The notes under the pieces were generated by a model. It was not told where the DNA came from. It searched no databases and worked only from the letters and a program-made list of their open reading frames with translations. From Longimicrobium sp. (lineage in GTDB: Bacteria > Gemmatimonadota > Gemmatimonadetes > Longimicrobiales > Longimicrobiaceae), in contig NZ_DASVSF010000076.1 in assembly GCF_036388275.1 (NCBI RefSeq), forward strand, positions 62,001-126,000: 64,000 nucleotides of DNA, read 5' to 3'. Positions 11,339-19,306 of the stretch are shown here, piece by piece. Within the stretch, counting starts at the first letter, position 1; each line of letters opens with the position of its first letter. Both the position numbers and the translations under genes were made by a program.

Positions 11339-12421
11339 ATGTCATCCGCTTCCCTTCCCATCGCTCTTCGTCTGGCCATGACCGCGCTGTTCCTGGCCGT
11401 CGCCGCCCCGGCCGCGGCGCAGCAGAACGACGATCTTCCCGTCGACCCCGCCACCCGCGACCGCCTGGTGGCCTTCGTCGCCCAGCGCGTCGGCGACGGC
11501 TACGTGAACCCCGCCGTCGGCCGGCGGGTGAGCGACGGAGTCATGGCGCTGCACCGCGCCGGGCGCTACGGTGCGCTGGGCACCGCTTCGGCGCTCACCG
11601 ACACCCTGACCGCCGACCTGCGGCGCATCGGCAGCGACAGCCACCTGCAGGTGGTGTTCAGCGTGCGCCCGCGCCCCATGTCCGCCGGGGGCGCACCTTC
11701 CCCGGACGAGGCGCGCAGGCAGCGCGAGGCCGCGGCGGCGCGCAACTTCGGATGGCACCGCGTGGAAAGGCTGGACGGCAACGTGGGATACATCGAGGTG
11801 GGCCGGTTCGAGCCCCTGGAAGACGCCGGCCCCGTGATGGCGGCGGCCATGCGGTTCCTGTCCAACACCGACGCGATCATCGTGGACCTGCAGACCAACG
11901 GCGGCGGACACGCGCAGACGGTGAACGCCTTCGTCTCGTACTTCCTTCCGCCCGGGGTGCACGTGTCCACTCTCCATCGCCGCGACCCGGCAGACTCCGT
12001 GCGCGCGGTGACGGATTCGGTGCTCCCGGCGCCGCGCTACCTGGACCGCCCCGTCTTCGTGCTGACCGCCGCGCGCACCTACTCCGGCGCGGAGGGGTTC
12101 ACCTACGGCCTGCGGATGCGTGGCCGGGCGACCGTGGTGGGCGAGCGCACGCGGGGCGGCGCCAACCCGGGCGAGTGGCAGCAGATGAACGAACACTTCG
12201 CCGTCTTCGTCCCCACCGCACGCGTGGCCGACGCCGTGACGGGGGGCAACTGGGAGGGCGCGGGCATCCAGCCCGACATCGCCGCCGCGCCGCGCGAGGG
12301 ACTTGCGACCGCGCACACGGCGGCGCTCCAGAAGCTGCTGGCGGAGCGCCCGGACTCCCCGCGCGCGCCGATGTGGCGCGAGGCGCTGGAGCGGCTGCGC
12401 GGCCGGGCGTCCGCACCGTGA
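11339..12421 (+). CDS. S41 family peptidase, exported
   Basis: A secreted serine peptidase of the C-terminal-processing/tricorn-like S41 family, about 360 residues. A Sec signal peptide ends near APAAAQQ. An N-terminal helical cap (about 40-110) precedes the S41 domain, which has VGYIEVGRFEP, VDLQTNGGG, the nucleophile region LTAARTYSGAEGFTY (Ser) and VGERTRGGANPG. No PDZ domain is evident, so it resembles the retinol-binding/nisin-resistance-like subgroup rather than CtpA. GAAAGA lies about 9 bases before the ATG at 11339. It leads a run with an ECF sigma, an anti-sigma and a lipoprotein, and may be co-regulated with them. Confidence 0.88.
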   Translation: MSSASLPIALRLAMTALFLAVAAPAAAQQNDDLPVDPATRDRLVAFVAQRVGDGYVNPAVGRRVSDGVMALHRAGRYGALGTASALTDTLTADLRRIGSDSHLQVVFSVRPRPMSAGGAPSPDEARRQREAAAARNFGWHRVERLDGNVGYIEVGRFEPLEDAGPVMAAAMRFLSNTDAIIVDLQTNGGGHAQTVNAFVSYFLPPGVHVSTLHRRDPADSVRAVTDSVLPAPRYLDRPVFVLTAARTYSGAEGFTYGLRMRGRATVVGERTRGGANPGEWQQMNEHFAVFVPTARVADAVTGGNWEGAGIQPDIAAAPREGLATAHTAALQKLLAERPDSPRAPMWREALERLRGRASAP

Positions 12422-12433
12422 AGAGGAGTGGCC

Positions 12434-13021
12434 GTGGGCGATGAGCTGCCGGGCGACCTGGAGGCGCTGGCCGCCGCCGCGAGGTCGTCGCCTTCGGACG
12501 CCGGCCCCGCCATCGCCGCCCTGCTGGCGGCCTCGCGGGAGCGGGTGTACCGCTGGGCCCTCGTTCGCACGGGAGACCCCGACGACGCCGACGACGTGGC
12601 GCAGGAGGTGTCGATGGCCCTTCACCGGCGGCTGCACCAGTTCGGTGGGCGCTCGCGATTCAGCACCTGGCTGTACCGCCTCGCGGCAAACGCCGCCGCC
12701 GAGCTCCACCGCCGCAGCCGCCGTCGCAGCGAGGTGCACGGCCTGGCTTCGGACGAAACGGTCACCGCCGCGATGGACGAGCGGATCGCGGGGCTGCCCG
12801 ACCGCCGCATCGCGGACACGGTCCACGGGTTCTTCGCCGGGCTCCCCGACCGCCAGCGCGAGCTGGTGGACCTGGTGGACCTGCAGGGCTACACCGCGGC
12901 CCAGGCGGCGGAGATGCTGGAGATCGAACCCGCCACGGCGCGCACCCACCTGTTCCGCGGCCGGCGCGCGCTGCGGGAGCGGCTCCTGGAAACGTACCCC
13001 ACCCTGAGGGAAGACCGGTGA
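12434..13021 (+). CDS. ECF-type RNA polymerase sigma factor
   Basis: An extracytoplasmic-function sigma factor of about 195 residues. Region 2 has RVYRWALVRTGDPDDADDVAQEV and FSTWLYRLAANAA; region 4 has LPDRQRELVDLVDLQGYTAAQAAEML followed by the recognition helix ATARTHLFRGRRAL. I chose the GTG at 12434 because GAGGA sits 5-6 bases upstream; the GTG at 12428 would leave no room. It overlaps the anti-sigma gene by four bases (GTGA), so the two are translationally coupled. The target promoter and signal are unknown. Confidence 0.9.
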   Translation: MGDELPGDLEALAAAARSSPSDAGPAIAALLAASRERVYRWALVRTGDPDDADDVAQEVSMALHRRLHQFGGRSRFSTWLYRLAANAAAELHRRSRRRSEVHGLASDETVTAAMDERIAGLPDRRIADTVHGFFAGLPDRQRELVDLVDLQGYTAAQAAEMLEIEPATARTHLFRGRRALRERLLETYPTLREDR

Positions 13022-13491
13022 CGATGACCTGCGCCCAGGCGCTGGACCAAATGCTGGAAGCCGAGCCCGCGGAACTGCACGCGGATGCTCCGGGTGCGCT
13101 CGCCGGACACCTTCGCGGCTGCGACGCCTGCCGGAGCGCAGCCCAGCGGATATTGGCGGCACAGGCGGATCTCGCGTCCGGGCTCGCCGCGCTGTCCGCC
13201 GCGGGCGTGCGGGAGGAGGTGCGCGTGCGACCGATCGGAAGCGCCCCGTCCGCCGTGCGGCGCTGGACACTGCGCGCGGCCCTGCCGCTGGCGGCGGCCG
13301 CCTCGCTCCTGCTGGTGCTGCGCCGGCCGTCATCATCGCCCCCGGAATCCTCCCGGGTGGCCGCGGCCGCAATCCAGCGCGACATGATGCACGAGGAGTC
13401 CCTGGTGGAGCCCGGCCCCGGACAGAGCGCCGCGGTGATTGCCACCCGCGATCCCGAGATCACCGTGGTCTGGCTCTACCCATCCAACTGA
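13018..13491 (+). CDS. Zinc-finger anti-sigma factor
   Basis: A 157-residue single-pass membrane protein that overlaps the sigma gene by four bases, as expected of a cognate anti-sigma. The N-terminus carries the ZAS-like motif H31-x3-C35-x2-C38 (HLRGCDACR). A hydrophobic segment lies at about 87-101, followed by a short extracytoplasmic tail. It would hold the sigma factor at the inner membrane until an envelope signal releases it. The adjacent S41 peptidase is exported, so a role in release is possible but not shown. Confidence 0.8.
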   Translation: MTMTCAQALDQMLEAEPAELHADAPGALAGHLRGCDACRSAAQRILAAQADLASGLAALSAAGVREEVRVRPIGSAPSAVRRWTLRAALPLAAAASLLLVLRRPSSSPPESSRVAAAAIQRDMMHEESLVEPGPGQSAAVIATRDPEITVVWLYPSN

Positions 13492-13510
13492 CCCGAACGG
13501 AGTTGATCCG

Positions 13511-14149
13511 ATGACCCGATTTTTCCGAGCCGCGAGCACCGTGCTGGTGCTGCTGCTGGCCGCCTGCGACAGCGGACGCAACCTGCAGGTGCGCACGTAC
13601 GAGCTGCACCGGCTTTCGAAGGACGAGGCGATGACGCTGGTCACCCCGTACGTGGACGATGGAGGATACCTGAGCGGGAGCGACAAGCTGATCACGGTGC
13701 GCACGAGCCCCGCACGGCAGGGAGAGATTGCGACGGTGCTGGCCAAATTCGACGCGGCGCCCGTGGAGGTGGTGCTCCACTTTCGCGTGGTGGAGGCCAA
13801 CGGCTTCACCACGCGCGACAGCGCCCTGGCAGACGTGGAGCCGCTGCTGCGTGGCCTCTTCCGCTACGATGGATACCGCCTGGCGCGCGAAGCCACCGTG
13901 CAGGTGACCGAGGGAGGAAAGTTTTCGCAGGGTACTGGCGGGCCCACGGCCCTGCAGGGACAGGTGGAGCGGGTCACCCGGGTGGGGAACGAGTACCGGG
14001 TGAAGGTTTCCATCTCGCTCGCGGCACCCGGCGGTGCCATGCAGAGCTCTGTCACCGCGGTGGCCGGGAAGACGGTGGTCGTCGGGTCGCAGAAGGAGGG
14101 TTCGGCCGCCGGCGCGTGGATCGTGGTGATGCGCCCGGAGGTTCGCTGA
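13511..14149 (+). CDS. Lipoprotein with secretin short-domain-like fold
   Basis: A predicted lipoprotein of 212 residues; the leader MTRFFRAASTVLVLLLAAC ends in a lipobox (LLAAC). The segment TYELHRLSKDEAMTLVTPYVDDGGYL ... ATVLAKFDAAPVEVVLHFRVVEA resembles the N-terminal ring-building domains of secretins (the NolW/STN type), followed by a second beta-rich region. No secretin beta-barrel is present, so it would be a stand-alone relative or a pilotin-like partner. The start ATG at 13511 is preceded by GGAGTTGATCC. It ends directly at the stop of the convergent recF, without a gap. Confidence 0.6.
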   Translation: MTRFFRAASTVLVLLLAACDSGRNLQVRTYELHRLSKDEAMTLVTPYVDDGGYLSGSDKLITVRTSPARQGEIATVLAKFDAAPVEVVLHFRVVEANGFTTRDSALADVEPLLRGLFRYDGYRLAREATVQVTEGGKFSQGTGGPTALQGQVERVTRVGNEYRVKVSISLAAPGGAMQSSVTAVAGKTVVVGSQKEGSAAGAWIVVMRPEVR

Positions 14150-15274
14150 TCAATCCGGGACGACGACGCCCGCGCGGATGCTCCAGCGTGGCAGCGTTTC
14201 GCCCCGCAGCTGAAAATCGGTGGGCTTGGGGGAGGTCAGGATTACCTGGCCCCCCTCTTCGGCCTCGATCCAGTCGACGATGCGCTGCGAGCGGCCGGGG
14301 TCCAGCTCGGCGAAAACGTCGTCCAGCAGGATGATGGGCTCGCGGCCGCGCGCCTGGTGGATGGTCTCGGCCTCCACCATCCGCAGGGCGATGGCGCCCG
14401 TCCGCTGCTGCCCGCCGGAGCCATAGGTGCGCAATTCCAGCGTGCCGCCCTCGCCCTCCGTGGTGAAGCGCAGGTCGTCGCGGTGCGGCCCTACGAGCGT
14501 CATCCCGCGGCGCTGCTCGCGATCCGCCGCCCGGCCCAGCGCCTCGCGGAAGGCGGCGGCGATCTCCGCCTCGCCCTTCGCATCGCCCATCTCGGGCGCG
14601 GAGGGCGTGTACGACATCCGCCCCGGCTGCCCGCCCGCCACGCGCTCGTAGTGCGTGCCGAAGCTGTTCGACCGCTCCGCCACCCAGCGGTCCCGCGCCG
14701 CCACCACGCGGCTTCCGGCCGTAATCAGCCCCTCGTCCCACGCCTCCACCAGCGCGCGCGGGCTGCCCTTGCGCAGCAGCGTGTTGCGCTGGAAGAGCGT
14801 TTGGCGGTAGCGCTGCAGCGCGCCCAGGTAGCCGGGCTCGGCCAGGGAAAGCACGATGTCCAGGAACCGCCGCCTGCCGCCCGGCCCGTCCGCCACGATC
14901 TCCACGTCCGACGGCGAAAAGATCACCGCGCCCACCTGCCCCAGCGCGGCGCCCAGCCGCTCGGGCTCGGCGCCGTTCACCGTCACCTTCTTCTTGCGCG
15001 CCCGCCGGTCGAACGCGGCCGACACGGAGCGGTCCGCGCCCGACGCGTCGGCCAGGCGCGCCTCGGCGCGAAAGACGTCCTCGCCGAATCTCACCAGCTG
15101 CTCGTCGGGGGCGCCGCGGAAGGAGCGGAAGATTTCCAGGTAGTAGACGGCCTCGAGCAGGTTGGTCTTCCCCTGCCCGTTGTCGCCTACGATGGCGGCG
15201 CCCTGCGGCGGAAACTCCAGCACCTGCTCGGCGAAGTTCCGGTAGTTGCGCAGGTGCAGGCGGTGGAGGAACAA
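14150..15274 (-). CDS. recF: DNA replication and repair protein RecF
   Basis: An SMC-like ATPase that loads RecA at single-strand gaps with RecO and RecR. It is about 374 residues, normal for RecF. Walker A is GDNGQGKTNLLEAVYY near the N-terminus; the ABC signature is TYGSGGQQRTGAIAL and Walker B is IILLDDVFAELDPGRSQRI. The only start that matches the family N-terminus (LFLHRLHLRNYRNF) is a TTG at 15274; the frame stays open upstream but that part is not RecF-like. It shares its strand with DUF721 and gyrB, though they are separated. A GTGAGTGCGG-type short repeat lies just upstream. Confidence 0.93.
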   Translation of the reverse strand: MFLHRLHLRNYRNFAEQVLEFPPQGAAIVGDNGQGKTNLLEAVYYLEIFRSFRGAPDEQLVRFGEDVFRAEARLADASGADRSVSAAFDRRARKKKVTVNGAEPERLGAALGQVGAVIFSPSDVEIVADGPGGRRRFLDIVLSLAEPGYLGALQRYRQTLFQRNTLLRKGSPRALVEAWDEGLITAGSRVVAARDRWVAERSNSFGTHYERVAGGQPGRMSYTPSAPEMGDAKGEAEIAAAFREALGRAADREQRRGMTLVGPHRDDLRFTTEGEGGTLELRTYGSGGQQRTGAIALRMVEAETIHQARGREPIILLDDVFAELDPGRSQRIVDWIEAEEGGQVILTSPKPTDFQLRGETLPRWSIRAGVVVPD

Positions 15275-15315
15275 CGATGTGCGTGAGTGCGGGGCGGGAG
15301 TGCGGGAGTGCGGAC
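15275..15315. repeat. Short GAGTGCGG tandem-like repeat
   Basis: The unit GTGCGTGAGTGCGG / GAGTGCGG occurs about four times in 40 bases between recF and the PIN-like gene. A similar cluster (CCGTGAGTGCGAGGTGCGTG) lies at 17850-17880 upstream of the enoyl-CoA hydratase gene. These are short low-complexity intergenic repeats with no visible function. Confidence 0.5.
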
Positions 15316-15705
15316 TCAGCGAAGCCGGCGAACGCTGCGCTCGCCCACCTGGAACTGGAACGGGCGGCGCTCGCGGGACAGCCGCTTGATCTCGGGCCAG
15401 TGCTTGATCACCGTCTGCACGATCTGGCAGAGCCGCGGCGAGTTCTTGCCCGGCAGCAGAAAAAACGCGCCCACCCGGTGATCGCGAAGCGCCGCCGCTT
15501 CGTGCACCTTGCGGGTGATGCTCACGTCGCGGGTGACGATGCACCACCCCCGCTCGCCTGCGTAGCGGATCCAGGTTTCGTCCGGCGTGGCGGGGGCAAA
15601 GAGCTCGTTGACGTGCTCCACCTGCTCACCGAGGACGGTCAGTGCTTCGACCAGCCCCGGCGGCAGGTGGGCATCGAAGAGCAGGGTTACGCCGCCGCCC
15701 GCCAT
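15316..15705 (-). CDS. PIN-like DUF5615 family protein, probable toxin
   Basis: A 129-residue protein of the DUF5615/PIN-like nuclease group. Acidic residues typical of PIN folds are visible in LLFDAHLPPGL, ATPDETWIRYA and IVTRDVSI. It overlaps the upstream DUF433 gene by 19 bases, the standard arrangement of a DUF433-DUF5615 toxin-antitoxin pair. It would be an RNase held inactive by the DUF433 protein. The C-terminal part (KNSPRLCQIVQTVIKHWPEI) is longer than a minimal PIN-like protein. Activity is inferred from family context only. Confidence 0.75.
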   Translation of the reverse strand: MAGGGVTLLFDAHLPPGLVEALTVLGEQVEHVNELFAPATPDETWIRYAGERGWCIVTRDVSITRKVHEAAALRDHRVGAFFLLPGKNSPRLCQIVQTVIKHWPEIKRLSRERRPFQFQVGERSVRRLR

Positions 15706-16385
15706 TCCTCGAACTGCACGGCGCGTTCAACCTGCGCAGGGGTGATGCGGTACATGGATGCGACGCGGTTCAGCGCGCGGCCGGCGTCGTACTCCTGCTC
15801 GCCCGCGTACACGTCGGCCAGGGTTCGCGTGGGGATGCCCGCATCGGCCAGCACCGGCGCACCGAACGACACCTGGGGATCTACGACCACGCCGTTCTCG
15901 CGGCCCAGCGGCCACCAGCGCGTGGGCACGTCGGCCGGGTCGAAGTCCAGCTGCCCCAGGTACGGCTGCACGATGGGCTGAAAGGCGTGCTGGCCGTGGC
16001 CCACCAGCGCCACCAGCGACTCCTCACCCGGCGCCTCGTCGAGCAGCGCGTAGATGCCTTGCGGATCGGCGAAGAACTTTCGCGTGGCGAACGGGTGCCC
16101 GGTGTCCAGCATGCGCGCGGCGACGCCAGCGGCTTCGTCGATCAGGTGCCACGGCGCGCCCGCCTTCCGGAACGCCTTGATGTACATCAGCTCCACGAGC
16201 TCGATGAACGTAAGCGCGCGCTGGCCCTCGATCTCGGGAAGCTCGGTGCGGATCAGCGCGGGGTAGCGCACGCGCTCACCGTCGCGAACGCGGGAGTACC
16301 CGAACGCCCAGCGGCGCACTTCATCGGCGGGCGCCTTGAGGAGCGAGGCGGCTTCCGCGGGCGTGTAGATGCCAGTTCCAAGCAT
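15687..16385 (-). CDS. DUF433 family antitoxin-like protein
   Basis: A 232-residue protein with a MerR-like N-terminal part (IYTPAEAASLLKAPADEVRRWAFGY). Its C-terminal DUF433 region has VVVDPQVSFGAPVLADAGIPTRTLADVYAGEQ and the helical YRITPAQVERAVQFEEW. DUF433 proteins are usually about 80 residues; this is the longer form with an extra N-terminal domain. It would bind DNA and neutralise the overlapping PIN-like toxin, repressing its own operon. The start at 16385 (ATG) fits the family. No clear operator palindrome was found in the 88 bases upstream. Confidence 0.75.
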   Translation of the reverse strand: MLGTGIYTPAEAASLLKAPADEVRRWAFGYSRVRDGERVRYPALIRTELPEIEGQRALTFIELVELMYIKAFRKAGAPWHLIDEAAGVAARMLDTGHPFATRKFFADPQGIYALLDEAPGEESLVALVGHGQHAFQPIVQPYLGQLDFDPADVPTRWWPLGRENGVVVDPQVSFGAPVLADAGIPTRTLADVYAGEQEYDAGRALNRVASMYRITPAQVERAVQFEEWRAAA

Positions 16386-16473
16386 GTGCCCTCCCGGTCA
16401 CGAGAAAACCCCAACAGCCAAAGATAACCCGAAAGCCTCAGCGGCAAAAGGAAACATCGTGCGCGCGCCCGCG

Positions 16474-16998
16474 TCAGATTTCCACGCCCTCGTGGCGCAG
16501 CAGCCAGCGCTTGAGCGCCACGCCATCCCCTTCTTCACTCGATCCCATGTAGCCCCCGATGCCGCCCCCAGCGGAGAGCACGCGGTGGCACGGCACGATG
16601 ATGGGAATGGGGTTCCGCGCGTTTGCCTGGCCGATCGCCCGCGCCGCCTTGCTCCGGATGGCCCGGGCGATGTCGACGTACGAGCGCGTCTGCCCGAACG
16701 GAATGTCGCACAGCGCGGCCCACACGCGCTGCTGGAACTCGGTACCCTCGGCGCTCAGGGGCAGGTCGAACTCGCGCCGCGCGCCGGCAAAGTACTCGCG
16801 CAGCTGCCCGGCGATCCGCCACCCCATCGGGTCGTCGCGCGTGGGCTCTACGCGGGTGCCGGCGGGCGGGTGGTCGCCCTGCTGCCAGAAGCGCACGGCG
16901 TTCAGCCCCTCGTCGGTGTACTCCACGAACAACGGCCCAACGGGCGAGGCCAGCAGCAGGCGATTCACCCGCGAGGTCGGCTCGATTCGCATCTTCAT
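16474..16998 (-). CDS. ogt: Methylated-DNA-[protein]-cysteine S-methyltransferase
   Basis: A suicide DNA repair enzyme that transfers the alkyl group from O6-alkylguanine to its own cysteine. It has 174 residues, normal for Ogt. The active site is IVPCHRVLSAGGGIGGY; the helix-turn-helix contains FQQRVWAALCDIPFGQT and ARAIGQANARNPIP. The N-terminal ferredoxin-like half begins RLLLASPVGPLFVEYTDEGL. GGAAG stands just upstream of the ATG at 16998. It follows the enoyl-CoA hydratase gene by 17 bases on the same strand and probably shares its transcript. Confidence 0.93.
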   Translation of the reverse strand: MKMRIEPTSRVNRLLLASPVGPLFVEYTDEGLNAVRFWQQGDHPPAGTRVEPTRDDPMGWRIAGQLREYFAGARREFDLPLSAEGTEFQQRVWAALCDIPFGQTRSYVDIARAIRSKAARAIGQANARNPIPIIVPCHRVLSAGGGIGGYMGSSEEGDGVALKRWLLRHEGVEI

Positions 16999-17015
16999 TG
17001 GCTTCCTTTCCCCTC

Positions 17016-17840
17016 TTACCGGCCCTTGAACTCCGCCTTCCGCTTCTCGAGGAAGGCGTTCATCCCCTCGCGCATGTCGTCGGTGGCGGCGAGCAGGCCG
17101 AACAGGTTGCTTTCCATCGCCAATCCGTCGTCCAGCGACATCTCCATCCCGCGCGTGGTGCACTCGATGGCCAGCCCCAGCGCGATGGGGCCGTTGGCGA
17201 TGATGGTGGCCATCATGAGGCGCGCCTCGGCCATCAGCGCGTCCTTCTGGCTGGGCGCCTCCTGGCCCTCCACCGCCTCGGGGCGCCTCACCAGCTTGTT
17301 CACCAGGCCGATGCGGTACGCCTCTTCGGCCTTGATGAACTGCGCCGTCAGCATCAGCTCCAGCGCGCGGCCCTTGCCCACGATGCGCGGCAGGCGCAGG
17401 GTGCCGCCGTAGCCGGGGATGATGCCCAGCTTCACCTCCGGCAGCCCGAACTGCGCGTTTTCGCTGGCGATGCGAAGGTGGCAGGCCAGCGCCAGCTCGC
17501 ATCCGCCCCCCAGCGCGAAGCCGTTGACGGCGGCGATCACCGGCTTGCGCGACAGCTCGATCTGCCGGAACACGCGCTGGCCCAGGCGGCTGACGTCGAT
17601 GCCGTCCACCGGCCCCATCTTCGCCAGCTCGGCGATGTCGGCGCCGGCGACGAAGCCTTTTTCGCCCACGCCGGTCAGGATCACCCCGCGCACGTCGTCG
17701 CGCGCCGTGATCTCGTCCATCGCCTGGCCCAGTTCGCGGATGGTCTGCTCGTTGAGCGCGTTGAGCTTGTCGGGCCGGTTGACGGACAGCGTGGCGACCC
17801 GGTCCTGCACGTCGAGTTGAAGGTTGCTGTATTCGGCCAT
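17016..17840 (-). CDS. Enoyl-CoA hydratase/isomerase family protein
   Basis: A crotonase-fold enzyme of 274 residues that hydrates trans-2-enoyl-CoA in fatty-acid beta-oxidation, or acts on a related acyl-CoA. The oxyanion-hole segments GFVAGADIAEL and NGFALGGGCELALACH and the catalytic Glu region FGLPEVKLGIIPGYGGT are intact, including both glutamates expected of hydratases. A segment at about 205-220 (RPEAVEGQEAPSQKDA) is longer than in most family members. It is upstream of ogt by 17 bases. No other beta-oxidation genes are nearby, so its substrate is open. Confidence 0.9.
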   Translation of the reverse strand: MAEYSNLQLDVQDRVATLSVNRPDKLNALNEQTIRELGQAMDEITARDDVRGVILTGVGEKGFVAGADIAELAKMGPVDGIDVSRLGQRVFRQIELSRKPVIAAVNGFALGGGCELALACHLRIASENAQFGLPEVKLGIIPGYGGTLRLPRIVGKGRALELMLTAQFIKAEEAYRIGLVNKLVRRPEAVEGQEAPSQKDALMAEARLMMATIIANGPIALGLAIECTTRGMEMSLDDGLAMESNLFGLLAATDDMREGMNAFLEKRKAEFKGR

Positions 17841-17980
17841 GATGAAGGCAGTCCGTGAGTGCGAGGTGCGTGAGTGCGGAAGCGGCTTCCGCAGGGCAAC
17901 AAGCTACAGGGCGGACACCCTGAAAGCAACGCGCGTCGGAGGCGCCACAGGTGGGTTAGGTAGCCCGTCCGTGGCGGAAA

Positions 17981-19306
17981 TTACGGGGCGGGATCGACGA
18001 GAACGAGGACGACGTCGTTGACGTTGGTGCCCGTGGGACCGGTGACGATCAGGTCGCCCGCGGCCTGCAGAAAGGTGTGGGAATCGTTGCGCCGCAGCGA
18101 CTCGCGCGCGTCCATCCCGCGGGCGCGTCCGCGCGCCACGGTGCCGCCGTCCGCGAACCCGCCCGCGGCGTCCGTGGGCCCGTCGGTGCCGTCCGTGCCC
18201 ATCGATGCGACCAGCACGCCCGCGTCGCCTTCCAGGTCGATGGCGGCCGAAAGCGCGAGCTCCTGGTTGCGCCCTCCACGTCCGCGGCCCTGGACGGTGA
18301 CCGTCGTTTCGCCGCCCAGCAGGAGCGCGACGGGCCGGTCCGGCCGCTCCGCGCGCGTGTTCCGCGCGAGAAGCCCGAGCTGCTCGCCGACGGAGCACGC
18401 TTCGCCCTCCAGGTCGTCGGCCACGATCCGCGCGCGATAGCCCAGCCGCTCCGCTTCGGCCACGGCGGCGTGCAGGGCGTCGGCATTGCCGGCGATCACG
18501 TGCGCGGAGGCGTGGAGGAACGCCGCGTCGAACTCCTTGGGTGTTTCCGGCACCTCGCCCGCGTCGCCGGCCTGCAGGTGGGCGCGCACGGAGGGCGGAA
18601 CCTGCATCTCGTAGCGCAGGAGCACGTCCAGCGCGTCTTCGTACGTCGTTGTGTCGGGCACGGTGGGGCCGGAGCCGATGGCGCTCAGGCTGCCGCCCAC
18701 CACGTCGGAGATGGCCAACGTGACGACGCGCGCCGGCGCCGCGGCGTGCGCCAGCCATCCCCCGCCGATGCGCGACAGGTGCTTGCGAACCGCGTTCACC
18801 TCGCCGATGCGCGCGCCGCTGCGCAGCAGCCGCTCCGTCACCTCCCGCAGCTCCGAAAGCACCACACCCGGGACGGGGGCAGGCCACAGCGCCGACGCGC
18901 CTCCGGAGAGCAGGCACAGCACCAGGTCTCGCCGCCCCGCCGACCGCGCCAGCCGCAGGGCATCCGCCGCTCCGGCCAGCCCACGCGTGTCCGGAACGGG
19001 ATGCGCCGCCTCCCAAACCTCCATCTTCGGCAGCTCGGCGGCGTATCCGTCCTTCGTCGTGATCGTCCCCTCGGCGACGAGATCGCCCAGCACCTCCAGC
19101 GCGCCGCGCGCCATGCCGATCACCGCCTTGCCGGCCCCGATCACCAGCACGCAGTCGATCTCGGCCAGGTCGATCTCGCGCTCCCCGCCGATCCGCAGGA
19201 GGCTGCCATCGCGCTGGAGCGCACGGACCACTGCCAGGCGCGGGTCGGCCGCGGCGACGGCGGCATCCAGGATCACCCGGGCATGCTCGCGAAGCGCCGT
19301 GGTCAT
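17981..19306 (-). CDS. Glycerate 2-kinase (GckA/DUF4147-MOFRL family)
   Basis: A kinase of 441 residues that makes 2-phosphoglycerate from D-glycerate and ATP. The N-terminal DUF4147 domain has VIGAGKAVIGMARGAL and LCLLSGGASALWPAP; the C-terminal MOFRL domain has GRGRGGRNQELALSAAI and SMGTDGTDGPTDAAGGFAD. The start overlaps the stop of the upstream reductase gene (ATGA), so the two are coupled. The operon converts hydroxypyruvate to glycerate and then to a glycolytic intermediate, as in the glyoxylate/serine assimilation route. The full length and intact motifs suggest a working enzyme. Confidence 0.92.
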   Translation of the reverse strand: MTTALREHARVILDAAVAAADPRLAVVRALQRDGSLLRIGGEREIDLAEIDCVLVIGAGKAVIGMARGALEVLGDLVAEGTITTKDGYAAELPKMEVWEAAHPVPDTRGLAGAADALRLARSAGRRDLVLCLLSGGASALWPAPVPGVVLSELREVTERLLRSGARIGEVNAVRKHLSRIGGGWLAHAAAPARVVTLAISDVVGGSLSAIGSGPTVPDTTTYEDALDVLLRYEMQVPPSVRAHLQAGDAGEVPETPKEFDAAFLHASAHVIAGNADALHAAVAEAERLGYRARIVADDLEGEACSVGEQLGLLARNTRAERPDRPVALLLGGETTVTVQGRGRGGRNQELALSAAIDLEGDAGVLVASMGTDGTDGPTDAAGGFADGGTVARGRARGMDARESLRRNDSHTFLQAAGDLIVTGPTGTNVNDVVLVLVDPAP

